Positions 55,013-64,000 of a DNA stretch of 64,000 nt are shown here, one piece after another. The notes under the pieces are model-generated. The model was not told the DNA's origin and ran no database searches. It worked only from the letters and a program-made list of their open reading frames with translations. Within the stretch, counting starts at the first letter, position 1. The number at the start of each line of letters is the position of its first letter. Source of the stretch: Trichaptum fuscoviolaceum (taxonomy: Eukaryota; Basidiomycota; Agaricomycetes; Hymenochaetales; Trichaptaceae); contig CAJSYZ010000006.1 in NCBI GenBank assembly GCA_910574455.1, positions 62,001 to 126,000 of the forward strand. Reading direction: 5' to 3'. The position numbers were made by a program, and so were the translations under genes.

Positions 55013-56497
55013 ATGAGCGGCAAACGTGGCGCTGATGCTCAAGTCCAGGACGTGAAAGTGAAGAAGCCACGTAACGACGCTGCCTCTATCGTCTCGACGA
55101 CACAGCTTGCGTTGATCCAGAAGTCTAAGATCGTGAAGACAGAACCGCAGGCCGTGCAGGACTTCGTTCGTGGCCTTGGTCCCGCAGTCTCCGTTCACCC
55201 TCCTACCGGACCTACGCAGTCATGGGCAGATATCGCAGCTGGTGATCCACAGCTTGCTCAGCTCGCTGACTTCCTCGATGTGGCCATGGCTACCCCGCAA
55301 TGGAGTCCGCCGCCTGTCACTTCTCATCCATTCACGCGCTTTGACGCGTACATGCTCCCACCCTGTCTCGACCTAGCATTCGAGCTTCGTAGTGATCTCG
55401 ACAAGCTGCGTGCTTTTGCTGCAGCCAGCAGAGGCACGGACAAGTCCACTCTGGATCATGCAAAGAATGAGCTGGCCAATGCTATTGAACAATATACGAA
55501 CAAGGTTACGCCGACACTGCAGGCGTGGGTTGATGCCGCGTTTAGCAGCTTGGGTCTCCCTGCCAGATCTAGCACAGGTCCTGGTTATCACGACGATCTG
55601 TTGCACATTGTGTTGATTCCGGAGTTCGCATTCAACGGAAGAATCGAAAATGGGACAATCATTTATGGGGCAGAATACCCACTGCCTGAGGCTGTGGAAG
55701 GCAAATTGACGGAGATCATCCACGCGAAGCTCCAGGCTGAATACCCACACCTCCGTGTCATATGCGCATTCTCTATCGCATCATACTTGGATATGCTCTT
55801 CACGTTCGATAGCTCTGGAGTGGACAAGATCGCTTCCGCAAACCGTATGACTGTCTTGACGTCTACTTCCAAGCCTTTCATGCGTGTGACGAAGTTCTCG
55901 CCGTCGAACACGGACGGGTGGAAGAACGATGTAGCGTCAGGACTTGTTTTCATGGATACTAATACGATTGTTCGTCCTGCTGACGACGCGACCGGGCTGG
56001 CACGCCTCACTGAGATCAAGCTTGACCTCAATTGCTTCGGTGAGCAGGGAAAGTCTCTGGCCTTCGGGACGTGTCTCGATGCCATCTCCGACAACAAGCA
56101 TGGAGAGGTGAACTTGGTCGTCATACTCGGATGTGGTTGCCCTATTGGCCAAATCGCAGATCAGCAGCACCCATTCATCCTCAACGATATTTTCGGTTGG
56201 AAGTTGGAATGGGATGCAGCCAACCAGGTGAACACTTATCGAGTCGATCGGAACAGCTTCTTTGGCGTCGGACTCTACGACTGCTATGCCACTCGCCCTT
56301 CGACACTGCCAGCCGAAGTCAAGGATGTTAAGACATTGGGGAACCAGTATTCCATCCTGGGGGTGAATACATGGACAACGTCTGCACACTGCTACTATCG
56401 CAGCGATCTCGTGAATGAGAGACCTTTCGCACACAAAGGTAATATCGCTTACCTTGCGCCGATGCCGTTCCCGAGCACAACTGCGATGGCTGTATAA
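55013..56497 (+). CDS. Unrecognised 494-aa protein
   Basis: A single long exon begins MSGKRGADAQVQDVKVKKPR. The N-terminus is basic and may act as a nuclear signal (KVKKPRND). The body is a globular protein with no signal peptide or membrane helix; recognisable features are SWADIAAGDPQLAQLADFL, LPPCLDLAFELRSDLDKLRA, HDDLLHIVLIPEFAFNGRIE, a cysteine-containing VVILGCGCPIGQIADQQHPF and the Pro-rich end LAPMPFPST. I do not know the family. A TATA box, a 5' UTR intron and an undisturbed frame point to an expressed gene. It is divergent from RPP1. The intron-free coding part differs from RPP1 and HSP60, which might mean retroposition or foreign origin, but the F-box genes here are also intronless. 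Confidence 0.8.
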   Translation: MSGKRGADAQVQDVKVKKPRNDAASIVSTTQLALIQKSKIVKTEPQAVQDFVRGLGPAVSVHPPTGPTQSWADIAAGDPQLAQLADFLDVAMATPQWSPPPVTSHPFTRFDAYMLPPCLDLAFELRSDLDKLRAFAAASRGTDKSTLDHAKNELANAIEQYTNKVTPTLQAWVDAAFSSLGLPARSSTGPGYHDDLLHIVLIPEFAFNGRIENGTIIYGAEYPLPEAVEGKLTEIIHAKLQAEYPHLRVICAFSIASYLDMLFTFDSSGVDKIASANRMTVLTSTSKPFMRVTKFSPSNTDGWKNDVASGLVFMDTNTIVRPADDATGLARLTEIKLDLNCFGEQGKSLAFGTCLDAISDNKHGEVNLVVILGCGCPIGQIADQQHPFILNDIFGWKLEWDAANQVNTYRVDRNSFFGVGLYDCYATRPSTLPAEVKDVKTLGNQYSILGVNTWTTSAHCYYRSDLVNERPFAHKGNIAYLAPMPFPSTTAMAV

Positions 56498-57049
56498 CGT
56501 ATTGTACTATATTCTTTAAAGATATAGTATAATGTATTTACATTAGTACGCCAATGTGTACCGATCTAGTAGGAGTAATATTGATGATCAGAATGACCAC
56601 CACTTGTCTTGCGATTATCATAATTGCACGTTGAACCCCAGATAGGCCTCCTTGAGATGGTAGGGCTACGCGCTAGGGTGTGAAGGTTTTAGTGCCATTT
56701 CAAGTTGACAATCTTGAAAGAACAAAAGTGAGATTAATGTTAATGAGCTAGCGGAGAAACGAATAACAATGTACACCTTAATTTGCATTACTGGTAGTAA
56801 CGGTTTTGACTCCGTTGGCTAACCACACTGTGGTTTACAATATGTGTATCATAAACAATGGTCCGAAAACCACAACCAAGCAATAAAACCACAAATTTAA
56901 GCTTATAAAGGAAGCTTCTCCCTTCTGCTTCGTGCTCATCACTCCTGTGACCTTATCTCTCTCTCGACCTTTCCTACACTAAGTCTTGTGTCCGACTGTT
57001 AAAAGTCGCATACGCGGGTACCAGACACATTCGGTGCCCATACTGGATA
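56498..57049. promoter_or_regulatory. Intergenic with TATA box of F-box gene at 57050
   Basis: TTATAAAG at 56903-56910 stands in GCTTATAAAGGAAGCTTC, the same core as at 27981. Upstream, CCGAAAACCACAACC and AATAAAACCACAAA recall the other F-box promoters. The first part holds the 3' end of the preceding gene (AT-rich TATAGTATAATG near 56526). No other gene is seen. Confidence 0.5.
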
Positions 57050-58564
57050 ATGGCCAACGAAAATAACGGCAGCCTCCATCTCCTGGAGGGCACGAGGGCA
57101 GGGAGGCAGATTATGATACCGCCGGATGTTCTGGAGGCCATATTTTTAGCTGCGTTACAAGAAGATCTCAAAGGAGGACGGTATACTCAACGGACCGTGC
57201 CGATTAACATCATGGGTGTGTGTCGGTACTGGAGGAGCGTGACACTGGGTAGCCAACGTCTTTGGAACACGTTTTTCCTTACCATTTCGCGCAAGCCTAG
57301 CGCGATCGCCGCTATGAAGCTCCATCAGCAGCAATTTCTGTATCACTGCGGACCAACTATTCCAATCGACTTAGTGATGAAGAGAGAGCACGAAGACGCA
57401 CAGTGCGACGAAAAGCCCGATTTAATGGAGGCGTGCAATGTGGAGTCCCTACTTGATGAATACGAGCGATGGCGAGATGTCAGGATCGCCCTTAATGACC
57501 GCCGTTGTGTCCTCCATGGAAGTCCCGTAGGCACTGCTCTTGAGTTATGGAAATACGGCCTTCACGACCTCAAGCTATTGCGACGGTTGGAGTTCAGGTT
57601 TCCGAGACTCGAGGGCTTTGACTATATGGAGATCGACCTGTCCGAAAGCCAGAACGTCGAGAGCGTCCAACTGTCAGGAACTGTACACGCTCATCTGGAA
57701 AAAGAAGTCAAGCTGGATCGACTCACTCACCTTTCGCTTGATATCTCTGGAGGGCACGAGGAATTTCCCAATAGTGGATGGGTGTATCGTATCATAGCGC
57801 AGATGCCTAATCTGACTTCACTCACGATCACCACGTACCTCCACAGTTCTCTAGGATCACTAAAGACACCTGTGACGTTCCCCAGTCTCAAGACCCTCAC
57901 TCTGTCATCCAAAGGATGGAAGAACCGGGGGTCTATACCCCTTTTCCTACGTAGCGTGTCATGTCCCGCTCTGGAGGAGTTAGCTATGGACGTTAAGCTG
58001 ATGGAGACAGCCTTCGTTTCCTTTCTGACGGAATTTCACTTGTTGGCAAATGGAATGGTGTTGGAAGGGTATGCATTTGGGCTGCAGCAGTTTATCTCGC
58101 GCTCCGAATGCACGTTGACCAGCTTGTCAGTCAAGTGCGACTTCATGCAGCGTGGAGAGATCCAACGAGCCTTACAGGCCACCCCGAGCCTCCGCCGTCT
58201 CTCTGTCCATGGAAACGGTCCGCTGAGCAGAAGCCATAGCGAATTGGCGAAGATAATCATGGGTCGCATACGCTGGCGAACTATCGATGGCGAACTGTCC
58301 CTATTGGATGTGCCAGGGCCCGGAGGCGAAGGCGAAGATAGGTTCGGCTGGACGAGCTGCCCTCACCTCGAGTCGATGACCTACCGGTTCTGGGATTTTG
58401 GTGGCAGTATAGAGGATTGCGTCGGAGCGGTTTCTAGGGTATGGAGCAAAGATGATTCTTGCCTTCGCTCGTTCAAAATCGATCGGTGTTATGAGGACAA
58501 CTTTGATGAGCACCCAATCATTAAAAGTATCAGAAGATCTCAGAGGTTTATCAAGTCTGTCTGA
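57050..58564 (+). CDS. F-box-like protein (504 aa), divergent family member
   Basis: Single exon starting MANENNGSLHLLEGTRAGRQ. The F-box region spans about residues 20-75: IMIPPDVLEAIFLAALQEDL, then VPINIMGVCRYWRSVTLGSQ and RLWNTFF. The C-terminal part is LRR-like: LTHLSLDISG, MPNLTSLTITTYL, FPSLKTLTLSS, CTLTSLSVKCDF, TPSLRRLSVHG and CPHLESMTYRFWD. It lacks the family blocks (SGPVLPLDI, GTIDLSAC) of the other F-box proteins in this window, so it belongs to another branch although its core promoter is shared. Predicted adaptor for an SCF ubiquitin ligase with unknown substrate. Frame intact. Confidence 0.82.
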   Translation: MANENNGSLHLLEGTRAGRQIMIPPDVLEAIFLAALQEDLKGGRYTQRTVPINIMGVCRYWRSVTLGSQRLWNTFFLTISRKPSAIAAMKLHQQQFLYHCGPTIPIDLVMKREHEDAQCDEKPDLMEACNVESLLDEYERWRDVRIALNDRRCVLHGSPVGTALELWKYGLHDLKLLRRLEFRFPRLEGFDYMEIDLSESQNVESVQLSGTVHAHLEKEVKLDRLTHLSLDISGGHEEFPNSGWVYRIIAQMPNLTSLTITTYLHSSLGSLKTPVTFPSLKTLTLSSKGWKNRGSIPLFLRSVSCPALEELAMDVKLMETAFVSFLTEFHLLANGMVLEGYAFGLQQFISRSECTLTSLSVKCDFMQRGEIQRALQATPSLRRLSVHGNGPLSRSHSELAKIIMGRIRWRTIDGELSLLDVPGPGGEGEDRFGWTSCPHLESMTYRFWDFGGSIEDCVGAVSRVWSKDDSCLRSFKIDRCYEDNFDEHPIIKSIRRSQRFIKSV

Positions 58565-58772
58565 CGACGAGTGTACGTAGAGTCATAATAGTAGTGATTG
58601 AAGTTGTACAGCTTGAAGAGGATTGATTGTTGATTTTCACTTACACCTAAACTTGAATTATCTTCAAGTTATTGCTTCACGTTTTTACTTACGCAACTGT
58701 TTTTGGACATGAAATGCCATTACGTTTTTTCTAACTTACGAAAGTAGTAAAACGGATAAAATAATGAGCGCG

Positions 58773-58792
58773 GGAATATTCAAGAATATTCC
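58773..58792 (+). promoter_or_regulatory. Perfect four-unit heat shock element of HSP60
   Basis: GGAATATTCAAGAATATTCC consists of four contiguous, alternately inverted nGAAn units, the binding site of trimeric heat shock factor Hsf1. It lies 122 bases before the HSP60 start codon, within promoter distance. Confidence 0.85.
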
Positions 58793-58913
58793 ACGACCGT
58801 AAAAAATCTCAGCCAACCGAAGCTTTTCTTCCTCTCCATCCTCCTCTTTTCTTCCGTCCTCCATCTTCTCTCTTCGAAAAGTTCTGTCAAAAGAACAAAG
58901 ACAGCAAAGAAAG

Positions 58914-60873
58914 ATGCATCGTCTTAGCTCGCGCTCTTCTTCTGCCATCCGCCGTGCTGCAAAATCCGCAAAGCCGGTGCTTGCGCGCGGTGCGCACAAG
59001 GAGATCAAGTTTTCGAACGAGGGCCGGGCAGCCATCCTTGCAGGTGTTGATGTGTTAGCGAAGGCCGTCAGCGTGACTCTGGGCCCGAAGGGTAAGTCCT
59101 CAAGCTGTAAAATGAGACGACATCTGACGGTGGTGTAGGACGAAACGTGATCATCGAGCAGTCCTTTGGTGGACCGAAGATTACGAAGGGTGCGCTCTTT
59201 CCTTTCAAGATTCCAAGTATATGACTGAATGTATCTCCGCAGATGGTGTCACTGTTGCAAAGTCCATCTCATTGAAGGACAAGTTTGAGAACCTTGGTGC
59301 TCGGTACGTTTCTGTTCCGTGACTTCCTTTTTTTCAATCGAAAAAACTCATCTTGCGCAATAGCCTTGTTCAGGACGTCGCTCAGAAGACGAACGAGATT
59401 GCTGGTGACGGTACGACAACGGCGACAGTCCTTGCGCGTGCGATTTACGCCGAGGGTGTGAAGAACGTTGCCGCTGGCTGCAACCCGATGGACCTTCGTC
59501 GAGGTGCACAGGCCGCTGTCGACCGCGTCGTTCAGTACCTTTCCTCGCACGCGAAGTCCATCACGACCACTGAGGAGATCGCACAAGTCGCGACGATCTC
59601 TGCGAACGGTGACACGCACGTCGGGAACCTGATTGCGACCGCGATGGAGAAGGTCGGCAAGGAGGGCGTCATCACAGTGAAGGAGGGCCGCACGATTGAG
59701 GACGAGATTGAAGTCACCGAGGGCATGCGCTTTGACCGTGGTTTCATCTCGCCTTACTTCATCACTGACGTGAAGGCGCAGAAGGTCGAGTTCGAGAAGC
59801 CGTTCATCCTGCTCTCCGAAAAGAAGATCTCGCTCCTGCAGGACATCCTCCCTGCCCTGGAAGCCGCTGCGCAAGCACGTCGCCCGCTTCTGATCATCGC
59901 AGAGGACATTGACGGTGAGGCACTCGCAGCCTGCATCCTCAACAAACTTCGTGGCCAGCTCCAGGTCTGCGCTGTCAAGGCACCCGGCTTCGGTGACAAC
60001 CGCAAGTCCATTCTTGGTGATCTTGCCATCCTCACCGGCGGCACTGTCTTCACCGACGAGCTCGACATTAAGCTAGACAGACTCACACCTGACCTGCTCG
60101 GCTCGACGGGTTCGGTGACGGTCACGAAGGAAGACACTATCTTCCTGAACGGCGAGGGCGTCAAGGATGCGATTGCAGCGCGCTGTGAGCAGATCCGAGC
60201 AGTCTTGAACGACCCGACGACGTCTGAGTACGACAAGACGAAGCTCCAGGAGCGTCTCGCGAAGCTCTCGGGTGGTGTTGCCGTCATCAAGGTCGGCGGA
60301 AGCAGCGAGGTCGAGGTCGGCGAGAAGAAGGACCGTTATGACGATGCGCTCAACGCGACCCGCGCCGCTGTCGAGGAGGGTATCCTCCCCGGTGGTGGTG
60401 TCGCTCTCCTGAAGGCCTCCCTAGCTCTCACGACTACCTCCTCCTCAGGCTCTCCCTCCTCTTCAACTTCCTCCCCCAACTCTTCGACGATGGAGCCCAT
60501 CCAGACCTCTAACTTCGACCAGGAGCTCGGTGTATCTATCATCCGCCGTGCGCTCTCTCAGCCCGCGCGCACGATCCTGTCGAATGCCGGCGAGGAGGCC
60601 AGCGTTATCGTCGGGACGTTGCAGTCGCAGCATGGCGCACCGGAGCAGTTTGCACAGGGATACGACGCTGCGACGGGTCGGTATGTCGACATGATTAAGG
60701 CGGGTATCGTGGACCCTCTGAAGGTCGTGCGCACGGCGCTTGTTGATGCATCAGGCGTTGCGAGCTTGTTGACGACGAGCGAGTGCTGCATTGTTGAGGC
60801 GGAGGAGAAGGAGAAGCCGGCGATGGGTGGTGGCATGGGCGGCATGGGTGGTATGGGCATGGGTGGCTTCTAA
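58914..60873 (+). CDS. HSP60: Mitochondrial chaperonin HSP60
   Basis: Exons 58914-59091, 59139-59189, 59243-59303 and 59364-60873 give 599 aa; the three introns (46-60 nt) cluster at the 5' end and phases agree. The N-terminus [20 protein letters not shown] is an arginine/serine-rich mitochondrial targeting sequence. GroEL-type blocks follow: [44 protein letters not shown] (ATP site), [49 protein letters not shown], and the Gly-Gly-Met tail. HSP60 forms ring complexes in the matrix that fold imported proteins with HSP10. A Ser/Thr-rich insertion of about 30 residues (60430-60510) lies after the GGGVALL block. A heat shock element upstream fits induction by Hsf1. Intact. Confidence 0.97.
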
Positions 60874-61495
60874 GCTATCTGGGGAAGAGGACCGACGGGG
60901 ATGACAAGCGATGAGAAAGTAGAAAAGTACTTTGGTTATCCTTCACGCATCTTATAACTTCTGGCATGTTTATTGACGGCACTATGTAATGTCTAATACT
61001 TATTACCTTTACTCATTTTACAATACAAGCACAACCCCAACTCATTGCATTCTCATATCTTCTTTTCCGATAACATCTTTCGTGAAGCAAATTGGAGATC
61101 AAGTTCCTAAACGTTCGTGTCAAGTCAAAGTCATGAAGCCGGCCTTAAGGCGTGTCCGTTACGACTTTTGGTCTCGAAAACTCAGGTTTCCTATCGTTCA
61201 GTCTATGCCACTACTACAAAGAAATCACAAATCCTCAGACTATCTCCGTAACTAATTTGACTGGACTTCCTACAGACACTCATCTAAGCTCGAATCACCT
61301 ATGTCAAGAGTGCAGCGTCTTTCTGGCTGCGACTCCTACGTATGTGTTGCATGCAAGCAATTTTAGGTTTCTATCTTTCTTTCACTCCTCTACGATCTCT
61401 GGTAAGTGAAACATACCTTCTTAAGCTTATTGCGCTTGTCATTAGCGGCGAAGTAATCACTGAACAGAGTAAACTTACCCAGTCGTATCTCGCAC
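60874..61495. other. Intergenic, no supported gene
   Basis: 3' flank of HSP60, then sequence without recognisable coding content. Confidence 0.4.
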
Positions 61496-62620
61496 ATGGC
61501 TATCGTTACCGGCCGCGCCGGTATACAAGGGCGCTGTGAAGTTCTTGCTTGATGATGGCGGTCATCGCCCGCGTGCTCAACACTATTAACTTCAGAGCTA
61601 GTTACCAAGGGCGTGGAAGGAGTGAAGTCGACTTGGAGGATACAAAAAGCTTGAAGGAAGCATTCACAGGTTTCTCTGAATTCTTCCGACTCACCAATCA
61701 TGCGAACTGAAGCCTTCCTGCGTAATCCGCTACTGATAGCAGTAAAGGTATACTGGGAAGCACTACTGACGGACGATAAATAGATCCGTCAGGGGATGAT
61801 TTGGTTGATGCTGGTTGGGTAGAAACATTTCGTCTGGCCTACACCTGATCACACAGAGGACCCGCACACTGCGCACTGGGACTCCAAGGCTGTGGTCAAT
61901 GACTGCTTGAAAGCGAGCGGCGTCCCGTCCCTAGCACCTCGTGAGTCTATCGCCCTTACCTGTCGTCCTTGCGAAGAGTTGCGTCTGATTCCAAATGCTG
62001 GCACCACTTCTTACTATGAATCATACGTCAAAGGGACAATTTTCTCTTAAATTAAGGGCCAGAAACGACTAGCATGAGGCGCACTGGCATCTAGTCTGGT
62101 CGGATGGGAACATGTGTATGTACTCCATGGGTGACGCGGGCGCGTTCGTCCTCACTGCACTTAAGGAACCACAGACGTGGATCAATTAGTATCTTCCTAC
62201 TTTTGAACTAGGATGGAAGAAGGACCGGAATCTATCACCGTTTAACACAGGGAAAGGCATTAAAAGCGTTTCTGAAGGACATAATTAGAGCAATTAGCGA
62301 CGCAACTGGGAAGGATGTTGTGTTGAAGAATACGGATCGCGTCGAACTCGAGGCTACGCGTTCGTATTCTGAAGAACTCTGGTTCAAGTTGAGTGCTATC
62401 CCCATTGTATCGTCGTCCTAATATTGCTAACGGAAATAACGCATCTGTCCCTGCGTCCTAAAAGCAATGATAAGTCACACTATCCAGATACTTAGCTACT
62501 GGTGAAATGGTCGTTTAGCATATGTAGACTGGCTCTTCAAGCACAATGATATTCCGAATCAAGACCTTGAGATGTCAAAGAAGTTCTATCCCCGACAGAA
62601 GAATATTTAGGAAATTGTTG
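61496..62620 (+). pseudogene. NmrA-like family pseudogene
   Basis: Plus-strand pieces in changing frames line up with an NmrA-like NAD(P)-binding protein. They are MAIVTGRAGIQG (Rossmann glycine motif, 61496), VDLEDTKSLKEAFTGFSEFF (about 61629), HWDSKAVVNDCLKASGVPSL (about 61877), YYESYVKGTIFS, HWHLVWSDGNMCMYSMGDAG with AFVLTALKEPQTWIN (about 62090-62190), AISDATGKDVVL followed by ELEATRSYSEELW (about 62290-62390) and LEMSKKFYPRQKNI (about 62565). Stops (for example after PQTWIN and after RQKNI) and frameshifts prevent translation. NmrA-like proteins are redox-sensing regulators or atypical short-chain dehydrogenases. Order and spacing match a single ancestral gene of about 300 codons. Confidence 0.72.
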
Positions 62621-63345
62621 GAGGCAAACAGGGATGCCATCACTTTTTAAGATTGATATGCACATGATTGCAATGATGCCCCACACCGCATCCCCCGGGT
62701 CTATCTAACCTTTCCGGAGTACCAAAGGATATGATTCTCCTTCCAAATATCAATCATAAAGAAATCAAACATAATTGTAAACACTGATTAGACAAGCTCA
62801 GATAATGATTATTTTCATCTAGGTCTGGAAGTAGCTCTCATTATCAGAATCATTGGATGCTGGGCAGATCCTGCCAGCCCGCAATCGGCGAAATCGCGAA
62901 GAGTGCCAACTCCGACCACTCTGAATTCTATATGCTCACTATTCAAGTTACGCATTTCCAGTTCTCGACACGTGCCAAAATTTGGCGTTGTTTCGGCTCT
63001 ATTGCACTTTACTTGGGTACAGTATGTTCTGTTTCTTCCTGCACAGGAATTCAACACCACTAATCGCTTGTTTCTTAATAGAGTTGACAAATCCTCGGCA
63101 TGTCATATATCAAGGACGTGAAAGAGCTGCAAGTAAGAACTCAGTTTGCAACCCGCTCCACAGATTTGTGTCATATGGACAAAACGTTTCGGCAGACTAC
63201 ACAGTTCGGGATGCTATCGTACTATGTTCGATCTCTGTCTCCCTGATACTCGCGTGATCTACAATGCGCTGCACAACAGACACATGAAATGCAAGTTATA
63301 TACAAAATTAAATCTAATTCATAGATTCATTCATTTCCTCCTTCG
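62621..63345. other. Intergenic, no supported gene
   Basis: No gene supported; contains the 3' flank of the partial F-box gene on minus. Confidence 0.4.
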
Positions 63346-64000
63346 CTATCTCGTTGCTAATATAGCCTGTATCCTCGGATCCCCATTGACACCATCTAAT
63401 ACGTCACAGCCATCGAGCTCAAAGTATTCCAACCTCGCTATCTCTCGTCCCAGCCTGTCGACGATCATGTCCGCCACATCTGCCGTCTTGATGGTGGGGG
63501 AAATGAAGCAATGCGTAACCAGGAGAAGCTCGAGCTTCGGGCAATACGGGCCTGAAACGTTTTCGCCATGCATTTGGCTGTCTCCCAATAGACGGTCCAT
63601 ATGCAGAACGCTGAGGAGCTCCGAATTCTCAGCGAACCTGATGCCGCTAAAACATAGATATTGCAGATTCGTACAGTATACCAGTGCGCTCCCGAGCTCG
63701 TACTCATACTCCAAATCACATCCTATGGTCAACCGCTCCAATACGCGACCATGGTTTTTCAGGAAGTGGTAGAAAGCGGTATGGTCATGATTGACGTTGA
63801 ACTGCATCCTCGCCTTCCGCTCTTCGTCATAAACGCAATTAATCTCGAATTCCTTCAACTTGGGGCACCATAAACCGTCAATAAAGTCGTATGGAGAATT
63901 AGGGTCCTGCTCTTCCACCACGTCTGGAAAGGATACTCGGAGCTCTTCAAGCATCGGAAGAAGAATATAAACTTCGGAGTAGTTCCTGAGATCCCAATCG
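63346..64000 (-). CDS. F-box family protein, C-terminal part (runs off the window)
   Basis: The frame is open from the window edge to the stop at 63346 and encodes about 217 residues of the LRR-like C-terminal region: PMLEELRVSFPDVVEE, YDFIDGLWCPKLKEFEINCV, NHGRVLERLTIGCDLEYEYE, LGSALVYCTNLQYLCFSGIR, CPKLELLLVTHCFISP and LEYFELDGCDVLDGVNGDPR. These blocks line up with the ends of the F-box proteins at 28, 47.5 and 50.7 kb, closest by eye to the 47.5-kb protein. The F-box itself would lie beyond 64000. Predicted SCF adaptor. Confidence 0.8.
   Translation of the reverse strand, partial: DWDLRNYSEVYILLPMLEELRVSFPDVVEEQDPNSPYDFIDGLWCPKLKEFEINCVYDEERKARMQFNVNHDHTAFYHFLKNHGRVLERLTIGCDLEYEYELGSALVYCTNLQYLCFSGIRFAENSELLSVLHMDRLLGDSQMHGENVSGPYCPKLELLLVTHCFISPTIKTADVADMIVDRLGREIARLEYFELDGCDVLDGVNGDPRIQAILATR

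Noticed and set aside
55013..56497. Endogenous viral capsid gene
   Set aside because: Considered because it is a long single-exon gene of unknown family, but no capsid motif is recognisable and the TATA box plus 5' UTR intron fit a host gene.
59269..60860. Long minus-strand ORFs opposite HSP60
   Set aside because: They are mirror frames of a strongly codon-biased gene and have no family resemblance of their own.
1..64000. CRISPR arrays, rRNA and tRNA genes
   Set aside because: No regularly spaced repeats were seen, and no convincing tRNA arm pairs or rRNA segments; the organism is a fungus.

Overview
The window is nuclear DNA of a filamentous basidiomycete, most likely an agaricomycete. The grounds are very short spliceosomal introns (about 50-65 nt, GT-AG), a large family of F-box proteins with the agaricomycete-type architecture, a group III hybrid histidine kinase relic, a DIRS-like tyrosine-recombinase retrotransposon and a pogo-type DDE transposase. 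Two conserved housekeeping genes anchor the right side: RPP1 (60S acidic protein P1, 53.7-54.2 kb, minus) and mitochondrial HSP60 (58.9-60.9 kb, plus).

Layout: 1-5.4 kb holds decayed sequence with a histidine kinase pseudogene (2.1-4.4 kb). 5.4-9.4 kb is a decayed DIRS-like element (gag, RT, RNase H, recombinase, all minus). 11.08-22.65 kb is one copy of an inverted segmental duplication whose partner is 42.98-47.02 kb. The first copy is three times longer because it took up two DNA transposons: a 7.1-kb pogo-type element (13744-20837) and a 648-bp hAT-type element (21330-21977). The partner copy still shows the empty target site of each. The pogo-type element has perfect 22-bp ends, an apparently intact 715-aa transposase and, between the same ends, intron-containing pieces of a gene resembling the ribosome-biogenesis factor UTP10/HEATR1.

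23.5-39.3 kb is a duplicated and rearranged block: three copies of an isoprenylcysteine methyltransferase-like gene (two apparently intact, one broken), two close F-box paralogs (one intact, one with a 20-nt deletion), and a 2-2.7-kb direct repeat (30.3-32.3 and 36.6-39.3 kb) with a strongly conserved 47-codon ORF. A previously hidden five-exon gene of 140 codons lies at 40.2-40.9 kb (minus). From 47.5 to 64 kb the window is mostly intact genes: F-box proteins at 47.5, 50.7 and 57.1 kb and a partial one at the right edge, an unrecognised 494-aa protein with a 5' UTR intron, RPP1, HSP60 with a perfect four-unit heat shock element, and an NmrA-like pseudogene.

Overall this is a repeat-rich, fast-evolving F-box region next to stable housekeeping genes. 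The F-box proteins are expected substrate adaptors of SCF ubiquitin ligases; their targets cannot be read from the sequence. All homology statements rest on recognition of motifs by eye; no database search was run.
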